Source: Himantopus leucocephalus (Eukaryota; Chordata; Aves; Charadriiformes; Recurvirostridae). From it: a DNA stretch of 64,000 bases. The stretch lies in contig RSEF01000004.1 in the NCBI GenBank assembly GCA_003993805.1, positions 8,353,713 to 8,417,712 on the forward strand, given 5' to 3'. The translations under genes were made by a program, and so were the position numbers. Below the pieces are notes generated by a model, which worked only from the letters and a program-made list of their open reading frames with translations, was not told the origin of the DNA and searched no databases. Shown here one piece after another: positions 52,825-64,000 of this stretch (its first letter is position 1; each line of letters begins with the position of its first letter).

Positions 52825-53025
52825 TTATGGCAATAGCTTTTAGACATCACCTGTCTTGAGAACTGCCATGTGCATGTTTCTTTGACGTTTCTGGGAAGTT
52901 GGTCTTTCAAGTATCCTCATGCTTGTAGCACCTCAGTCTTGACATTGTTTTACTGCTGCCTCCTGGCTGTGAGGTGAGCAAGAAACTGCATCTCATGGTC
53001 ATCAGAATTGTGCTTTCCTGTCTGT

Positions 53026-53261
53026 CTCTTTCTAATTATTCATTGCCCTTTTTGAATCGAACTGCAGGATCTTTACATCAATGATTATTCCTATCACTTA
53101 CATCATACCTTGAGCAATGATAGAAAAAACTTACGGAAAAACAGCTTGNCCTCTTTCTAATTATTCATTGCCCTTTTTGAATTGAACTGCAGGATCTTTA
53201 CATCAATGATTATTCCTATACCTTGAGCAATGATAGAAAAAACTTACGGAAAAACAGCTTG
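53026..53261 (+). repeat. Duplicated 111-123 bp across one N (assembly join)
   Basis: Copies at 53026-53148 and 53151-53261 flank a single N at 53149 and an extra C. They differ by one substitution and by a 12-bp stretch (CACTTACATCAT) present only in the first. This fits two alleles or two contig ends placed in series rather than a true tandem duplication. Confidence 0.85.
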
Positions 53262-53659
53262 TAAGTGAATTTGGAAAACAAAGTGATGAATGAAAATATT
53301 TCTTGCTGACTGTTTACCCCATCTTAAAAAAAAAAGGAAGTACCGATTAACTGAGTGAGTTTAGTGGTTTAATAAGCTAGTCACATATGTAAAGTTCAGC
53401 TATGCTGACGTTTGTTATAATCAGGAATTATTAGAATACAGCAGATTTTAAATGCAATGTCAGTGACTCACTGAGCCATAAAATAGAGTATGTCAAGCCC
53501 TGGCCATGCTCTCTGCTTCCACTGCTCACCTCTCTAATGTGTATGAATCCAAACACTGGACTCTTGGGCTGGTGGGTTGCTGAGCAGGAGCACTCTGTTA
53601 GGTATAAATCTGCAGTTTATACTAGTCCATAGCCTGACTGCTTGGGCCTCTTGGCTCTA

Positions 53660-53694
53660 TTTTTTTTTTTTTTTTTTTTNNNNNNNNNNNNNNN
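53660..53694. other. Poly-T run ending in a 15-N gap
   Basis: Twenty Ts (53660-53679) lead directly into 15 Ns (53680-53694). The gap was probably caused by the homopolymer, and the sequence right of it continues as unique DNA. Confidence 0.85.
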
Positions 53695-54571
53695 CAATCC
53701 AAGTACCTTTTTCTCTCCAGGATCTCCAAGCTTACGGCACTAGTTTTTCTACTGGATTTCAAGACTATATTACTCTTTGACAGATTTTTCTTCTGTTCTT
53801 CACTTATTCTACTGCTGCTTATTTCTGGGAACTCTTTTGAAGTGTAGAGATTCAACCTCAGCTAAGAGCTTTCACTGAAAGTGGCAGGGGCTTGACAAGG
53901 TATCTATCTCTTTTCTCCCCTAAATTGCATGTTACAATCTGTTTATAAACATAGAGCCACCACATGAGAGAGAAATTAAGCTTGATATTGTATGAAAACT
54001 ATCAGTTTGTCTTCATTTTATCTATTTGTCCTGCATAAGTATTTTCATGACATCTTTCAGGAAGGACCATTTTTCTCAGCAAAAGCTATAGGTGTTTGCT
54101 AGAGAAGCAATGACTCATAAATCACCTTTCCTCTCCTGCAACCACTTCTTTTCCACTAAAAGTTCGAGGTTCTGTTTTTTCTGCTTGTGTAAGTGTAAGG
54201 AGTTAATCAGCAGAAGTTGGTACTTATTTACAAAATCTGTAAGTAAACTGATTTTACTCATTATCTATCTCAAAAGTTGCATTGATTCTTGCACAAGCAC
54301 ACTCAAGCACAGACATGTGTGCCCAAATAGTCTGTCCAGAATCACCTGTGCTTGACACAGGACAAGATATCAACTATTGAATCCTGTCTTCCATCCCATC
54401 ATGTCTCTGTGTGGCAACATCAAACTCATTTTTGGGCTTTCACACACTTGGAGGTAACAGTTGTTGTGGAGTGAGCCTTTGCTTCTGAATCTTGCATGCA
54501 TTAGTCTCCATAAGTCACAGGCAAGGTTGCTGTCTTGTTGTCTTGTTCCCCTCTGAGACGGACCCATCTGT

Positions 54572-54918
54572 CAGGTTCGAGAAGATCAGGTTTGAGACCA
54601 TCTGAGGAAGCTGAAGGTACACAAATCCATGGGACCTGATGAGATGCATCCGTGGGTCCTGAGTGAACTGGCAGATGAAGTTGCCAAGCCACTATCCATC
54701 GTATCTGAGAAGTCATGGCAGTCCAGTGAAGTTCCCGCTGACTGGAAAAGGGGAAATATAAACCCTGTTTTTAAAAAGGGGAAAAAGGAAGACCCAGGGA
54801 ACTACAGGCCAGCCAGTCTCACCTCTGTGCCTGGCAAGATCATGGAGCAGATTCTCCTGGAAACTATACTGAGGCACATGGAAAATAAGGAGGTGATCAG
54901 TGACAGCCAACATGGGTG
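54572..54918 (+). pseudogene. CR1 ORF2 reverse-transcriptase fragment (broken)
   Basis: Translation from 54596 gives the conserved CR1 pre-catalytic block: [19 protein letters not shown] (within 54620-54682), the PLS...EKSW...VPADWK segment, [14 protein letters not shown], the [12 protein letters not shown] block, and ends at SQHG just before the internal deletion. The catalytic YADD region is absent. A TGA stop lies in frame at 54593-54595, between recognisable upstream codons (54572-54592) and the HLRKL block, so the fragment is dead apart from the deletion. The open remainder is about 108 codons. Good preservation elsewhere suggests a not very old insertion. Confidence 0.9.
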
Positions 54919-55106
54919 GTGAGACACTGGCCCAGGTTGCCCAGAGAAGCTGTGGATGCCCCATCCCTGGAAGTGTTTAAGGCCAGGCTGGATGGGACTT
55001 CGGCCAACCTGGTCTGGTGGAAGGTGTCCCTCCCCATGGCAGGGGGGTTGGAACTTGATGACCTTAAGGTCCCTTCCAACCCAAACCATTCTATGATCTA
55101 TATGAT
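54572..55106 (+). mobile_element. CR1 LINE, 5'-truncated with internal deletion
   Basis: Left part (54572 to about 54915) encodes the beginning of the CR1 reverse-transcriptase domain. Right part (about 54916-55106) is the CR1 end: 'GGTGAGACACTGGCCCAGGTTGCCCAGAGAAGC' type text, then a 3' UTR finishing in AAACCATTCTATGATCTATATGAT, the degenerate terminal repeat. The catalytic part of the domain and the C-terminal region are missing between them, so the copy has an internal deletion as well as 5' truncation. The RT part and the 3' end are in the same orientation and abut directly, as expected for one insertion later deleted. Confidence 0.93.
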
Positions 55107-58100
55107 GGTAGTCTGTTTTCCTGGTCAGCTCACTGGAAAAGGAGCAGGCTACATGGCATGCTGTAACCCTGATGCTGTTGCCCTGCTTGCAGAATGCGGG
55201 GTTTTCTGCCAGCACATGGTCTGTGGCCGTGGTCATATCAGACCACAGGATTTCTGGTTTTGACAAAAGCAGCACATTCCTCATTTTGTTGCTGGGACTA
55301 TTTCAACAGTTTCCTCTGTTATCAGTATAGGACATTCTTTACAAATCTTGTTCTGCTGCTTCATCTGGTGCTTACATACACACATTTCTATTTGTACCTC
55401 ATTTGTATCACATTCATACCAATCTTCGTACTTCTATTACGAGTCTTTCAAAGGACACTTAAGCAATATGCTGAACTGAGCAAATTAAATTGCATTAACA
55501 TATTAGCACTGTTAAACACATTATATGCCAGCCCTGAGATACCACCAGTTTTATAGAAATTGCCCTCCAGAATACAATAACAACAAACTGTGCTAAATAT
55601 GTAACTCTTCCTACCCAGATTGTGGCCTATAGCAGCTATGCTTGTCCTTTCCTTCTGCAGTTGCCATTTGCCCTCTAAACATTAAAGTCCCAGCTATATT
55701 TTTCTTCTATTTTTGTCATAATTTTGTACTGAAGACTGCTGGAAGACATGGAGACTTTTGGAAAACACAGTTATCCAAATGGTAGTAAAAGGTAATGCAT
55801 GAGTTCAGCCTTCTGCATTGCTACTTCATTTACCCATGACATTCTCAAGCTTGCTGCAGTATCTTTAAGGAAGTAAGCTAACTTAATTGCAAAGTCAATG
55901 TTAAATGAATTTGTAAGTCGTGCACACTTTGCACAAGTATCTTCTTCCATGAACTTGAATTGTCATGTTAATTCAGCTTTCTCCTAAAAGGCTTTGAGAG
56001 TGATAATCTGATTTTCTCATCTAGTTTCACGTGTAACAGAGAAACAGAGATGACAAACTACTGGCCTGGAGCACAAAATCCTTCAAACGCATAATAGTAT
56101 TTTAGGAGTCTTAAAATATAGTAAGCTCAATGTTTTCTTTTTTAAAATATATTCAAAATGTATACCTGAAAAATATGCTGCATAATGAAAAGAGATATGA
56201 ACTGATTGTGTTGAGAATAACGTATAAAGATGACTTTTACCCTTCAACTCATGCTCTGTACTGAGCATTTCTCTCTCATATTAGTTTCCAAGTGGATTTT
56301 GGTGGCAATAAATAACGAGTCTCTGAAATGGCCAGAAGTAAAGAAAGTTCTGCTCCTAGGAATAAAGAACACTTTTTTACAGAATCCCCTCCACCCCCCA
56401 GACTTATTCTGGAAGCAATCTTCAACTACAGTGAAGAAGCCACTCAAATTCGAATAGGCAATCAGTCGTAAGCTTGTCTGAATGCCCAAGGGGGCTGATA
56501 TGCTCCTTAGTTGTATGAAGAAGAGAGTACTAAACAGGAAAATTCAAGAAGCTCTTCATTTAACACGGCTGTGATAATAACAGGAGTAAAGTGTCTGGGT
56601 CTGCTAGCTGTATACTTGATAAGGTGCACGTACAAAGTGACAGAAGTTTGTGCAACACAGTTGGGTGTGTTTTCTGCTGTACTCCTCACTCATCTCACAG
56701 CCTAGGAAGGCATAGGAACTTGGGATAATGTCAGAGCTCAAGAGAAGCAGATCTGAATGTTTCCTGGGAAGATCCTGAGAATATGAACATTGATGGCTAT
56801 TCAGACTTGGTGCATAGCAACCGAGAAGTGGCAAAGAGAAGGTGCACGTAAGCAGGAGTTATCCTATCAAACAGGATTCTCTTCCAGAGGTTCTTGCCCA
56901 TTTCAGGGCAACGTATTGCTGTAGTGACACCCTTGAAACTCAGTAAAGCCACTGTAAGGCTAGTAAGGCTCACAAATTCAGTCTGAGCTTCAGCTCTACT
57001 GGAGAAAAAGCTGGCTCTCATACAGCCTAAGGAATCTGAGCTTTCCACTACTGGCATTCTGAGAGAGATTACAACACTGGGTAGAGTGTCCTCAAGAATA
57101 GAGTAAGTGTGTCTTCAAAAACCAGATCAGACCTTACAGCATTGTGTGTGTCCAAATTCATATCCTTGGCTGTAAAAAGATGGTACAGGACCAGTGAAAC
57201 TTTCCATGCATTGTGCAAAGTAGGTTCTTTATAACATCTTTATCTCATGCAAGATGCTGAATAAGCCATGACTGGAACAATTTTATAAAAGCTTTGGTAG
57301 ATTGTCCATCAGCAGTAACTTAAAAAACAAAAAGATAGGATTTTGGTTTTTGAAATGTCCTAGTCAAGTAGGAATTAATTCAAGCAAATCTGTTGGTTTG
57401 AGTGGAGCAGGGGGCTCTTAGACATCATAATCATGGTCCTCTCTGGATTTAAAAACTTTGAACGTTTGACTCAAGCATCATTGAACATGTTGCCCTTCCA
57501 TGTCAGCTGCCATACAGCTGTGAGTAGGATTACAAGTTGAAAGGGACTAAATTGTCTTCTGGCCACAGCTGTGTGCTAGGAGAATAATGAAAAGGCAACT
57601 TGTATTTTGTCACATGAAGGAAGTCTTCTGTTTCTGGCCTCCTGGACAAGAAACTAAAATATTTCCCTGTTAACTCTTGTATTGAGAGATATTTCCTTTC
57701 CTGGTGTTTTAATCTGGTTATAATAACAAGCAGGATGGTTGTGCAGGTTTCCTCTTGTGTGATAAGGAACACATTTCTGTGTTAATGGTGGAGTGACATG
57801 ATTCTCTAAGTTTCTATGGGTCAGCTTTATCTTTCTTTTTTTTATTTGACATTTAAACAAGAATGCCATTTATGTGCAGAATTCTTCTTACCAATGTCAA
57901 AGACCAGCCTACAAACTCAGTATCTATTTTTAGATATGCATATGTTAGATGCCATGCTCTTAATTCTAACAGAGCTTCTCTTGATTTTTTAAAAAATAAA
58001 TGAATATGTCTACTGTCCTTGCATCTGCCTCTTTTCCAGCCTTTTCTTGGTAGTAAAGAGTACTATAAATGATAGCTGAATCTGGTAATTAGACAAGACT

Positions 58101-60566
58101 TCCCTTTTCTGTCTGGCTTTTTTTTTGCTGTAATGCATTTTGTCTGTTTACTGGCTTGAGGTCCCTTCCCCCCTGTGAGACTTATCTTTTTAATGGCAGT
58201 CATTTTTAACATGCACAATTTTTCTGTAAGCATGACATTCACTATCTCTATAATAACAATCATTTGGCTTATGATTTAAACCATTACAGCAGTGTACCAT
58301 GCTGTGAGACTCAAATGCTGGCTTCACTTTTACATTGTTTACTTTCCTATCAGAGTGTTGACAGTTCATAACTCTTGGCTACTTCCACGTTGACTGCAAT
58401 TTTGGTAAACTCCAGTAGAAATAAAGACAATTGGTTTTTTTGGATTACTTGCCTAAGCATGCAGTAGACTTGGTAAACTCCTAGTAAGGTACTGACCTCC
58501 GTGGTCATTCTAACATGGCATGAATTCGCTAGCATCATTTTTTAAAACATATCTTAAGTGTAACAGACAAAGATCAGTGAAAACCTTCTAACAACGTAAA
58601 TATGAGACAGGATATATGAGATGGGATATATATTAAGTACTAAACTAATATACCGACTGTTGCCTGACCAATTTTTATTTTTTCCTTGCTCCACCTTTCC
58701 CCTCTCCCCCCAAGAATAATACTACTCCATTTAAGGGATGCTTCTTTACTTGAACATTTAGCCATGATGCTCTTTGAGAGTGAAGAAAACAGAAGGGTCT
58801 GGTTTAGAGACGATGGTTTACTTGGATTAGTGGAATTTATTTTGATTATCTAATGGGTCTCCAGAGACCTTTGTTCCCTGCAATTAATTTACCTATTTGC
58901 CCTGCTCTTTGGTTTTCCAACTAAATCTCTGTAGCCAGCCCAGGCAGCAGGAACATGAGAATGCATTGCTAGGAAAACTCATCTTAGTGCAAATGAACTC
59001 TGGAAACATAGCACAAAGGACTCGTCAATATGAGGAAATGACTAGGGCTTTGGTTTTTAAGAGGTTTTTGACTTGGATAAATTGAGTGGAGTTTTTTACT
59101 GCTGTTTCTCAAGTCATAGCTCCACCATAAGATTCTTGGCCACATTTTGAGTCCTGTCCTATTTCAATGAAGAGATCTAAAGAAGTTTTTTACATGGAAA
59201 GGAATTATTTTTCAAAGATATCCAGCCTGAGGTGTACATGTGTTTAACTTGGGCAATGTTTTATGAGGCAGACAGTTTCTGGTCTGCGTATTTTAATCTT
59301 AATGAGCCTTCCGTATAAAATGCACACTAGTATTCTGGTCTTCAATACATGCGAGTATAAGTGTTCATACAGATTGAAAATGCGTATTAAAGCTGAAAAT
59401 TTTTGTTGTACTCATACTTATTTTACTGTGCACTTTTATTTCTTTTCCTAATTAGAGTTTGTTTCTTTTGTGGCAACTGTTTGTTATTAAAATGGAAAAT
59501 AGAATGAGGGAGAACTTTTTGTGTTAAAGATGGTTGAATCTGCCTGTCATAAGCAGTGCAGAGTCACAATTTGTTTTATGGAAAGATAAATTTATTTAAT
59601 AAAATCTCATTTTGCAGGCTTTAGTACTAATGAGCTGGGGAGTTTATACTTTCAGATACAACTAATGACTTAGGAGTATGTTATGCTATACATGAGTACA
59701 GTGTTACCTGGTTGCACAATTATACCACAAGTTTGCCTTGCTTAGATTTAAGCTGCCGCAATTGTGTGATGATACCTTTTTAAGAATACATTTCCAGTGT
59801 GTTTAGTTGTAGATAGAAAGCTTGAAATTGTATTTTGAGTATTTATTTTAAAGGTTTAAAACCTATAGAAGTTAGAAATAGTTCAAAATGGTTTTTAATA
59901 AGTCTTATGTTGGGAAACTGACTGAAAATTTCTGAGTGACTAGAGTTGTAGTGTATTTTTTGCATATGGCAAGTATTGTTCATGATGAATGGGTGTGTAC
60001 CTGTATCTTTTTATGATAGGATTGCAGGGGCAGGTGGGATGGATTTTGTTTGCATCTGCTTTTTGTTAGATGACCTCTTGTGTACCTTGAGGGTACCATG
60101 CCCATTCTTGATGTCTGGAGGTGAAAATGTATGGGTTTATTTTTCCAGTTTCTTAACTTCCTTACTAGTGTTTCAGTGAAGTTGTACAATATTCTTGTAA
60201 AGAATATTTTATAACATTTTACAATTTGGATCATGCTAGTGCAGAAATATTTCTGAACTCTACTTCTGATTTATCTTGTGTTCTAGCATCTGAATTCATA
60301 TTCTCGTAAAAGTAAGTGCGTAGGAGGAGTGTAGGGGAGAAACTATTCTTCAAAAATTCTTCTTCCATTTGGAGTTTGCCTTTGGTTTTCATCTTGAACT
60401 TAAAATTGATGGACAGAGAATAATTTGTGTTAATGCAGCTGTTATTCAATTTGAGAGACGACTAACAGGAAGATAGTGCTCTTAGCTGGGGAACAAAGGG
60501 TGACAAATGTTATTCTGCATATCAGGTTTTTCCAACACTGCCTCTGAAGCAGACAGTACACTAGCT

Positions 60567-60604
60567 TAAAAAAAAGAAAGAAAGAAAAAGAAAAAAGAAA
60601 AAGA
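60567..60604 (+). repeat. A-rich (GAAA)n simple repeat
   Basis: A run of A with regularly spaced G, including three GAAA units. It may be the decayed tail of a retroposed element, but no element body was recognised to its left. Confidence 0.75.
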
Positions 60605-60796
60605 GCATTTGAACCAGGACAGTGTCAATATGCTAGAACAGTCTCCTAAACCTCTTGTCATCTGTGATAAGGACATCGATAATAGTCATTGTCAACCTTC
60701 ATTAAGTTTAGATCTTCCATTTTTATGTCCCTCAGGATGTTTTTCATTGATATTTTCCCCGGAAAGAGAAAAGGACCTATGTAAAGCTAGTGTATA

Positions 60797-61067
60797 AAGC
60801 TTGATTCCTTTCCTCCGGGCTCTTATTACAAAAGAAACCAATTGTTTTAATTACTCTTTTTCTGTTGTTTGGGGTTTTTTTTATTTTTTTTATTATTTGT
60901 TTGGGTTTTTTTTTTTTGTTTTGAGTTCCTCTNAAGCTTGATTCCTTTCCTCAGGGCTCTTATTACAAAAGAAACCAATTATTTTAATTACTCCTTTTCT
61001 GTTGTTTGGGGTTTTTTTTATTTTTTTATTATTTGTTTGGTTTTTTTTTTTTGTTTTGAGTTCCTCT
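60797..61067 (+). repeat. Duplicated 134-136 bp across one N (assembly join)
   Basis: Copies at 60797-60932 and 60934-61067 flank a single N at 60933. They differ at a few bases and in T-run lengths. The poly-T content makes this a typical place for contigs to break and be rejoined without merging the overlap. Confidence 0.85.
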
Positions 61068-61334
61068 AGTATGTTTAACCTGTTTCTAGATGCAGAAGAG
61101 CCCTTGCCTATTAATCCACATAATAAAGTCTAAGAAAATGGGAATGTTCCACTTCCAAACAAATAAAAAGGAAGACATCAAGAAAATTAGATCCATGCTT
61201 CCCCTTCTCCAGGGATGTGTCTAAATGTTGTGGCTGATATTCCTTAGTTTACACATGTCTAGAGTTAATTTTTTAGATTTTCATTAGCTCTTGCAGGTTG
61301 AGGTACCAGTGACCAGCACCACGTGAGTTCTTTA

Positions 61335-61377
61335 GTTTTGGTTGGGTTTTTTGGTTTTTTGGTTGGTTTTTTTTTTT
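61335..61377 (+). repeat. T+G low-complexity tract
   Basis: Runs of T interrupted by GG. The complement is the A+C type of tract that recurs across the window. Confidence 0.7.
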
Positions 61378-63568
61378 CTCAGAAAAGACAACCAGAAAGA
61401 TAAAATTCCTGACTCTGGATTGAGTTTGAAGTCTTTTCAAGCATGGGAGATAGGTGGTTTGGAGAATGGAAGTTGATATATTCAAAAACAAGTGACTTAG
61501 TTCACTATTTGACTTTTATTGAAGGAAGAGAAGGAAATTATTTCTAAATTCATTCAGTGTTACGTTCTTTTCAGTACTGTCAGCAGTTCTTTCCAATGTG
61601 AAGAAAAAATATACCATGTCAGAGAAGAAAGGTTCACACATACAACATTGCTACAATTAACCAGGAATTATATATATATTGTACCTGAAGTTTTAGGAGT
61701 CCATGAATTGAATTGTTGCTCCTTTTGAAATTATTTTCTATACAATGAACTATTTTCTCAGACCTTGTTAGAGATTTTGGCTAGAAATAGAGAAAAATTC
61801 TCACACAAAACAAGAAAAGAAAATTGTTCCAAAAATACTTGGAAGAGCAAGTAGACTTTCCTGAGGCTGCAAAGAATTGAAACCAGATATTAGATCCAAA
61901 GACACTTCTCATATTTTATGTTAATGTGTATTTTTTTATCCAAAATTCAGAATATCAAACCATTTTAAGGAGCTGGTTTCTCATGCCTTTCCCTTACAAA
62001 TGAAACTGTACAATCTAACACTCAGCTCTGCAAAGTCACTCTGAGAACAGAGCACCAAACAGAGGTGTTCTCATAACTGGCAATTTTATAATCTAGAAAG
62101 CATTTTAGTGCCAGTCCTGCAGACCTTTGTGAATTTAATTGCACAAGCTAGCTTGTAAATTATTCTTTAAATGTCATGTAACTTTTACTATAGATTTGAT
62201 GATGTTACACTGACAGTATTGTCTCTATTTACCCAAAAGTTAAGCACATTTAGTAAAAAATAAATTAAAGCACAAAATAGAAATAGGTTTATTACAAAAT
62301 CCCTTGAACTACATGTCTTTTTCTGCTTTCAACTAGATCTACCAAAAGATCATCCTTTTTTTTTTACTATAACTTGTCTAGCTGAGTTCAATTGCATGTT
62401 CAGGTTCAGTTAAAAACGCAACTGATAGTAAAGCTTGTTAAAGAACTGAATATACTTCCAGCCTGGTTATAAATTCTCATAAATCTGAAACGAGTTACCA
62501 ACAAATCTAGACTGACCAATTTCAAATGTGAAGAGCTGTAAAGTCTGCCTAATCTTCATTATGGTTAGGAGGTATCTGAGATCCTGTGATCATATTTTTG
62601 TGTGCCAGGCAAAGAATTTGGTGAGTAGAAAGACATCTCTGCTCAGTGTAGGAGCTGGGGTACATGAAACAGTACTTCTTTAAAAATATGTATCAGTGGA
62701 GTTCCATATATTAGTTAATTTCTTTGCTTGTTTGTGAGGGTTTTCTTCCTTTTTNACCAGTCCCACTTGAAGTTTCATTAGTGCAGTGTTTGCAGAGCTC
62801 AGGAAATTTCTTTCTCTGGTGTCACTTATAAGAGACTCTTCAGGTGGTGAATGTACTCATCATCCTTCTTTTGTCAGTGTTACGGGACTTCATTACAGTG
62901 TGCAAGCACTTAAAAGGGCAATACCTACTGTGTGAAAGACCTGTGCAGCTTATGAAAGAAGATATCCTATAGTGTCATTATGAGTTGTCAATGCAATTGT
63001 ACCTCAGGCCATTCCCACAACATATCTAATTCTGTTCCTCTCTGACCCCTTTCATGCCAGAAAATGGTAGAATTGTGCAGTTGTGTCTTTGAAAAGTGTC
63101 ATAGAGCCTGGCACAATAGATTCCTTATAATATCATACAGCATATTGAGCTAGACCTACAGAGATTTTGAAAGAGATGAAATTATGCTGATCATCATATG
63201 GGAGAGTTAAGTCTTATCTTCAGTCTTAAAAATAAAACACAGGTGTACTTTTTTTTTTTTCCATTGAAAGCCACTCTATAATATGACGCATGAAATGACC
63301 ATGAAAGTCAGTGCCGGCCTGAAAATGCACCATATTTTTTTTAAAATAGTTCAAATCCAAGGCTTCTGTGTGAGCCTTTCTAACACTAGAGTACCATCTG
63401 ACACGTATCCACCAAAGGGACTGCGCTCTGTGAAGCAACTTAAATGTCTCTGGCATCTGAAGTAATGTAACACTCTAAGTTTCTTGCATGTGTGAGGAAA
63501 TTGGAAAGACAATGTTGTTCTCTAATATGGCTTATGATTAACAGACAACTTACATTTTTCTTTTACAG

Positions 63569-63832
63569 TGGACTGGAACTGGTGCATGTGACACAGCCCT
63601 TCCTCATCCCCAGCGTGGACACACCAGCTAAATTAGTGGAATGGNATCCCCAGCGTGGACACACCAGCTAAATTAGTGGAATGGTATCTGTGGCATCTGG
63701 TCACATCTTCCAGCTATTGCAGAGAAGGGATGGAGTCGAAGGTGTCTTAGAGGAGGGAGGAGAGCTGCAGAATCCTGCTAGGTGTAGTTCAGTGATGACA
63801 GACACGCATGTGAATCTTGAATTTATATGCAG
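63569..63832 (+). other. Candidate exon, probably noncoding or UTR
   Basis: A pyrimidine-rich acceptor (TTTTTCTTTTACAG ending at 63568) precedes the segment and a strong donor (CAG|GTAAGC, G of GT at 63833) follows it. Removing the 40-bp assembly duplication at 63606-63684 leaves about 224 nt, a usual exon length. All three frames contain stops; the most open one runs about 46 codons from the acceptor and then stops, so an internal coding exon is unlikely. It could be a lncRNA or UTR exon, a terminal coding piece, or a chance pair of splice-like sites. Confidence 0.2.
63606..63684 (+). repeat. 39-bp perfect duplication across one N (assembly join)
   Basis: Copies at 63606-63644 and 63646-63684 are identical and separated by a single N at 63645. 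This is the clearest example of an unmerged contig overlap in the window. Confidence 0.9.
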
Positions 63833-63965
63833 GTAAGCACTTCCTTTCCTCACCTCACTTTTATACATTGCTAAATCCAGATTTAGTGCCTGATTTTCTT
63901 CTTGTTGTATAGTTGTGAGGGCACGTAGTCTAGAAAATCTGGAATTGATTTACTCCTTTTTCATC

Positions 63966-64000
63966 TGAGGGGAGACCTTATCACTCTCTACAACTACCTG
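63966..64000 (+). mobile_element. CR1 LINE 3' region, cut by the window edge
   Basis: GAGGGGAGACCTTATCACTC followed by TCTACAACTACCTG is a well-known bird CR1 segment upstream of the 3' UTR. The element runs beyond the window. It is in + orientation. Confidence 0.85.

Larger units (their letters stand above)
49241..54571. other. AT-rich noncoding DNA with assembly join and gap
   Basis: No gene was confirmed. It includes the unsupported 132-codon ORF at 52426-52824, a one-N join with a duplicated flank (53026-53261), and a poly-T tract ending in a 15-N gap (53660-53694). A short G-rich run lies at about 51107-51120. Confidence 0.5.
55107..63568. other. AT-rich noncoding DNA, no gene seen
   Basis: No gene was recognised. 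It contains a GAAA-type simple repeat (60567-60604), a one-N join with duplicated flank (60797-61067), a T+G tract (61335-61377), a short (AT)n near 61669-61681, and a lone N at 62755 without flanking duplication. Confidence 0.5.

Noticed and set aside
53660..53694. Poly-T followed by Ns as a retroposon poly-A tail in reverse
   Set aside because: No element body is recognisable on the right side, and bird CR1 elements end in short repeats, not poly-A.
54802..55284. 160-codon minus-strand ORF
   Set aside because: It is mostly the antisense of the CR1 element at 54572-55106 and has no independent support.
1..64000. CRISPR arrays, operons, phage or bacterial genes, tRNA or rRNA genes
   Set aside because: No regularly spaced repeats, no ribosome-binding-site-led gene chains, and no RNA gene signatures were seen; the repeats are clearly those of a vertebrate nuclear genome.

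Overview
The window looks like gene-poor nuclear DNA from a bird. The evidence is three CR1 LINE copies with bird-type 3' ends (ATTCTATG-like terminal repeats and the bird CR1 3' UTR), one avian class II (ERVK/beta-like) endogenous retrovirus with a tRNA-Lys-type primer binding site, AT-rich composition with few CpGs, many short A+C or T+G low-complexity tracts, and no dense open reading frames. I found no bacterial or phage gene organisation, and no protein-coding exon of a host gene that I can recognise. The window is either intergenic or deep inside a long intron.

Layout: 1-14841 is unique-looking AT-rich DNA with one clear fold-back (2231-2317) and one stretch that reads like a conserved regulatory element (about 13640-14000). 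14842 to about 16140 is the 5' part of an endogenous retrovirus on the + strand: a TG...CA long terminal repeat broken by a 100-N gap, a primer binding site, a leader with an intact 104-codon ORF, and a block of five 24-27 bp repeats. No gag, pol, env or 3' LTR follows. 16141-38623 is unique AT-rich DNA with an interrupted poly-G tract (24388-24448), a palindrome-rich short patch (33192-33232), and a regulatory-element-like segment (35255-35560). A minus-strand CR1 3' end, again broken by a 100-N gap, lies at 38624-38855. 38856-54571 is mostly featureless, with another homeodomain-motif-rich segment near 49010-49240. A plus-strand CR1 at 54572-55106 carries a reverse-transcriptase fragment fused to its 3' UTR by an internal deletion. 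55107-64000 is AT-rich with simple repeats, a possible noncoding exon (63569-63832), and the start of another CR1 3' UTR at the right edge.

Several duplications are almost certainly assembly artefacts. At four places a single N separates two near-identical copies of 26-136 bp (N at 36879, 53149, 60933 and 63645), as expected from contig ends that overlap but were not merged. Two 100-N gaps lie within interspersed repeats.

Nothing here works together as a multi-gene system. The most worthwhile leads are the retroviral leader ORF with two hydrophobic segments, the 9-codon repeat array behind it, the 16-bp fold-back at 2231-2317, and the candidate regulatory elements. None of the functional calls for these could be tested without alignments.
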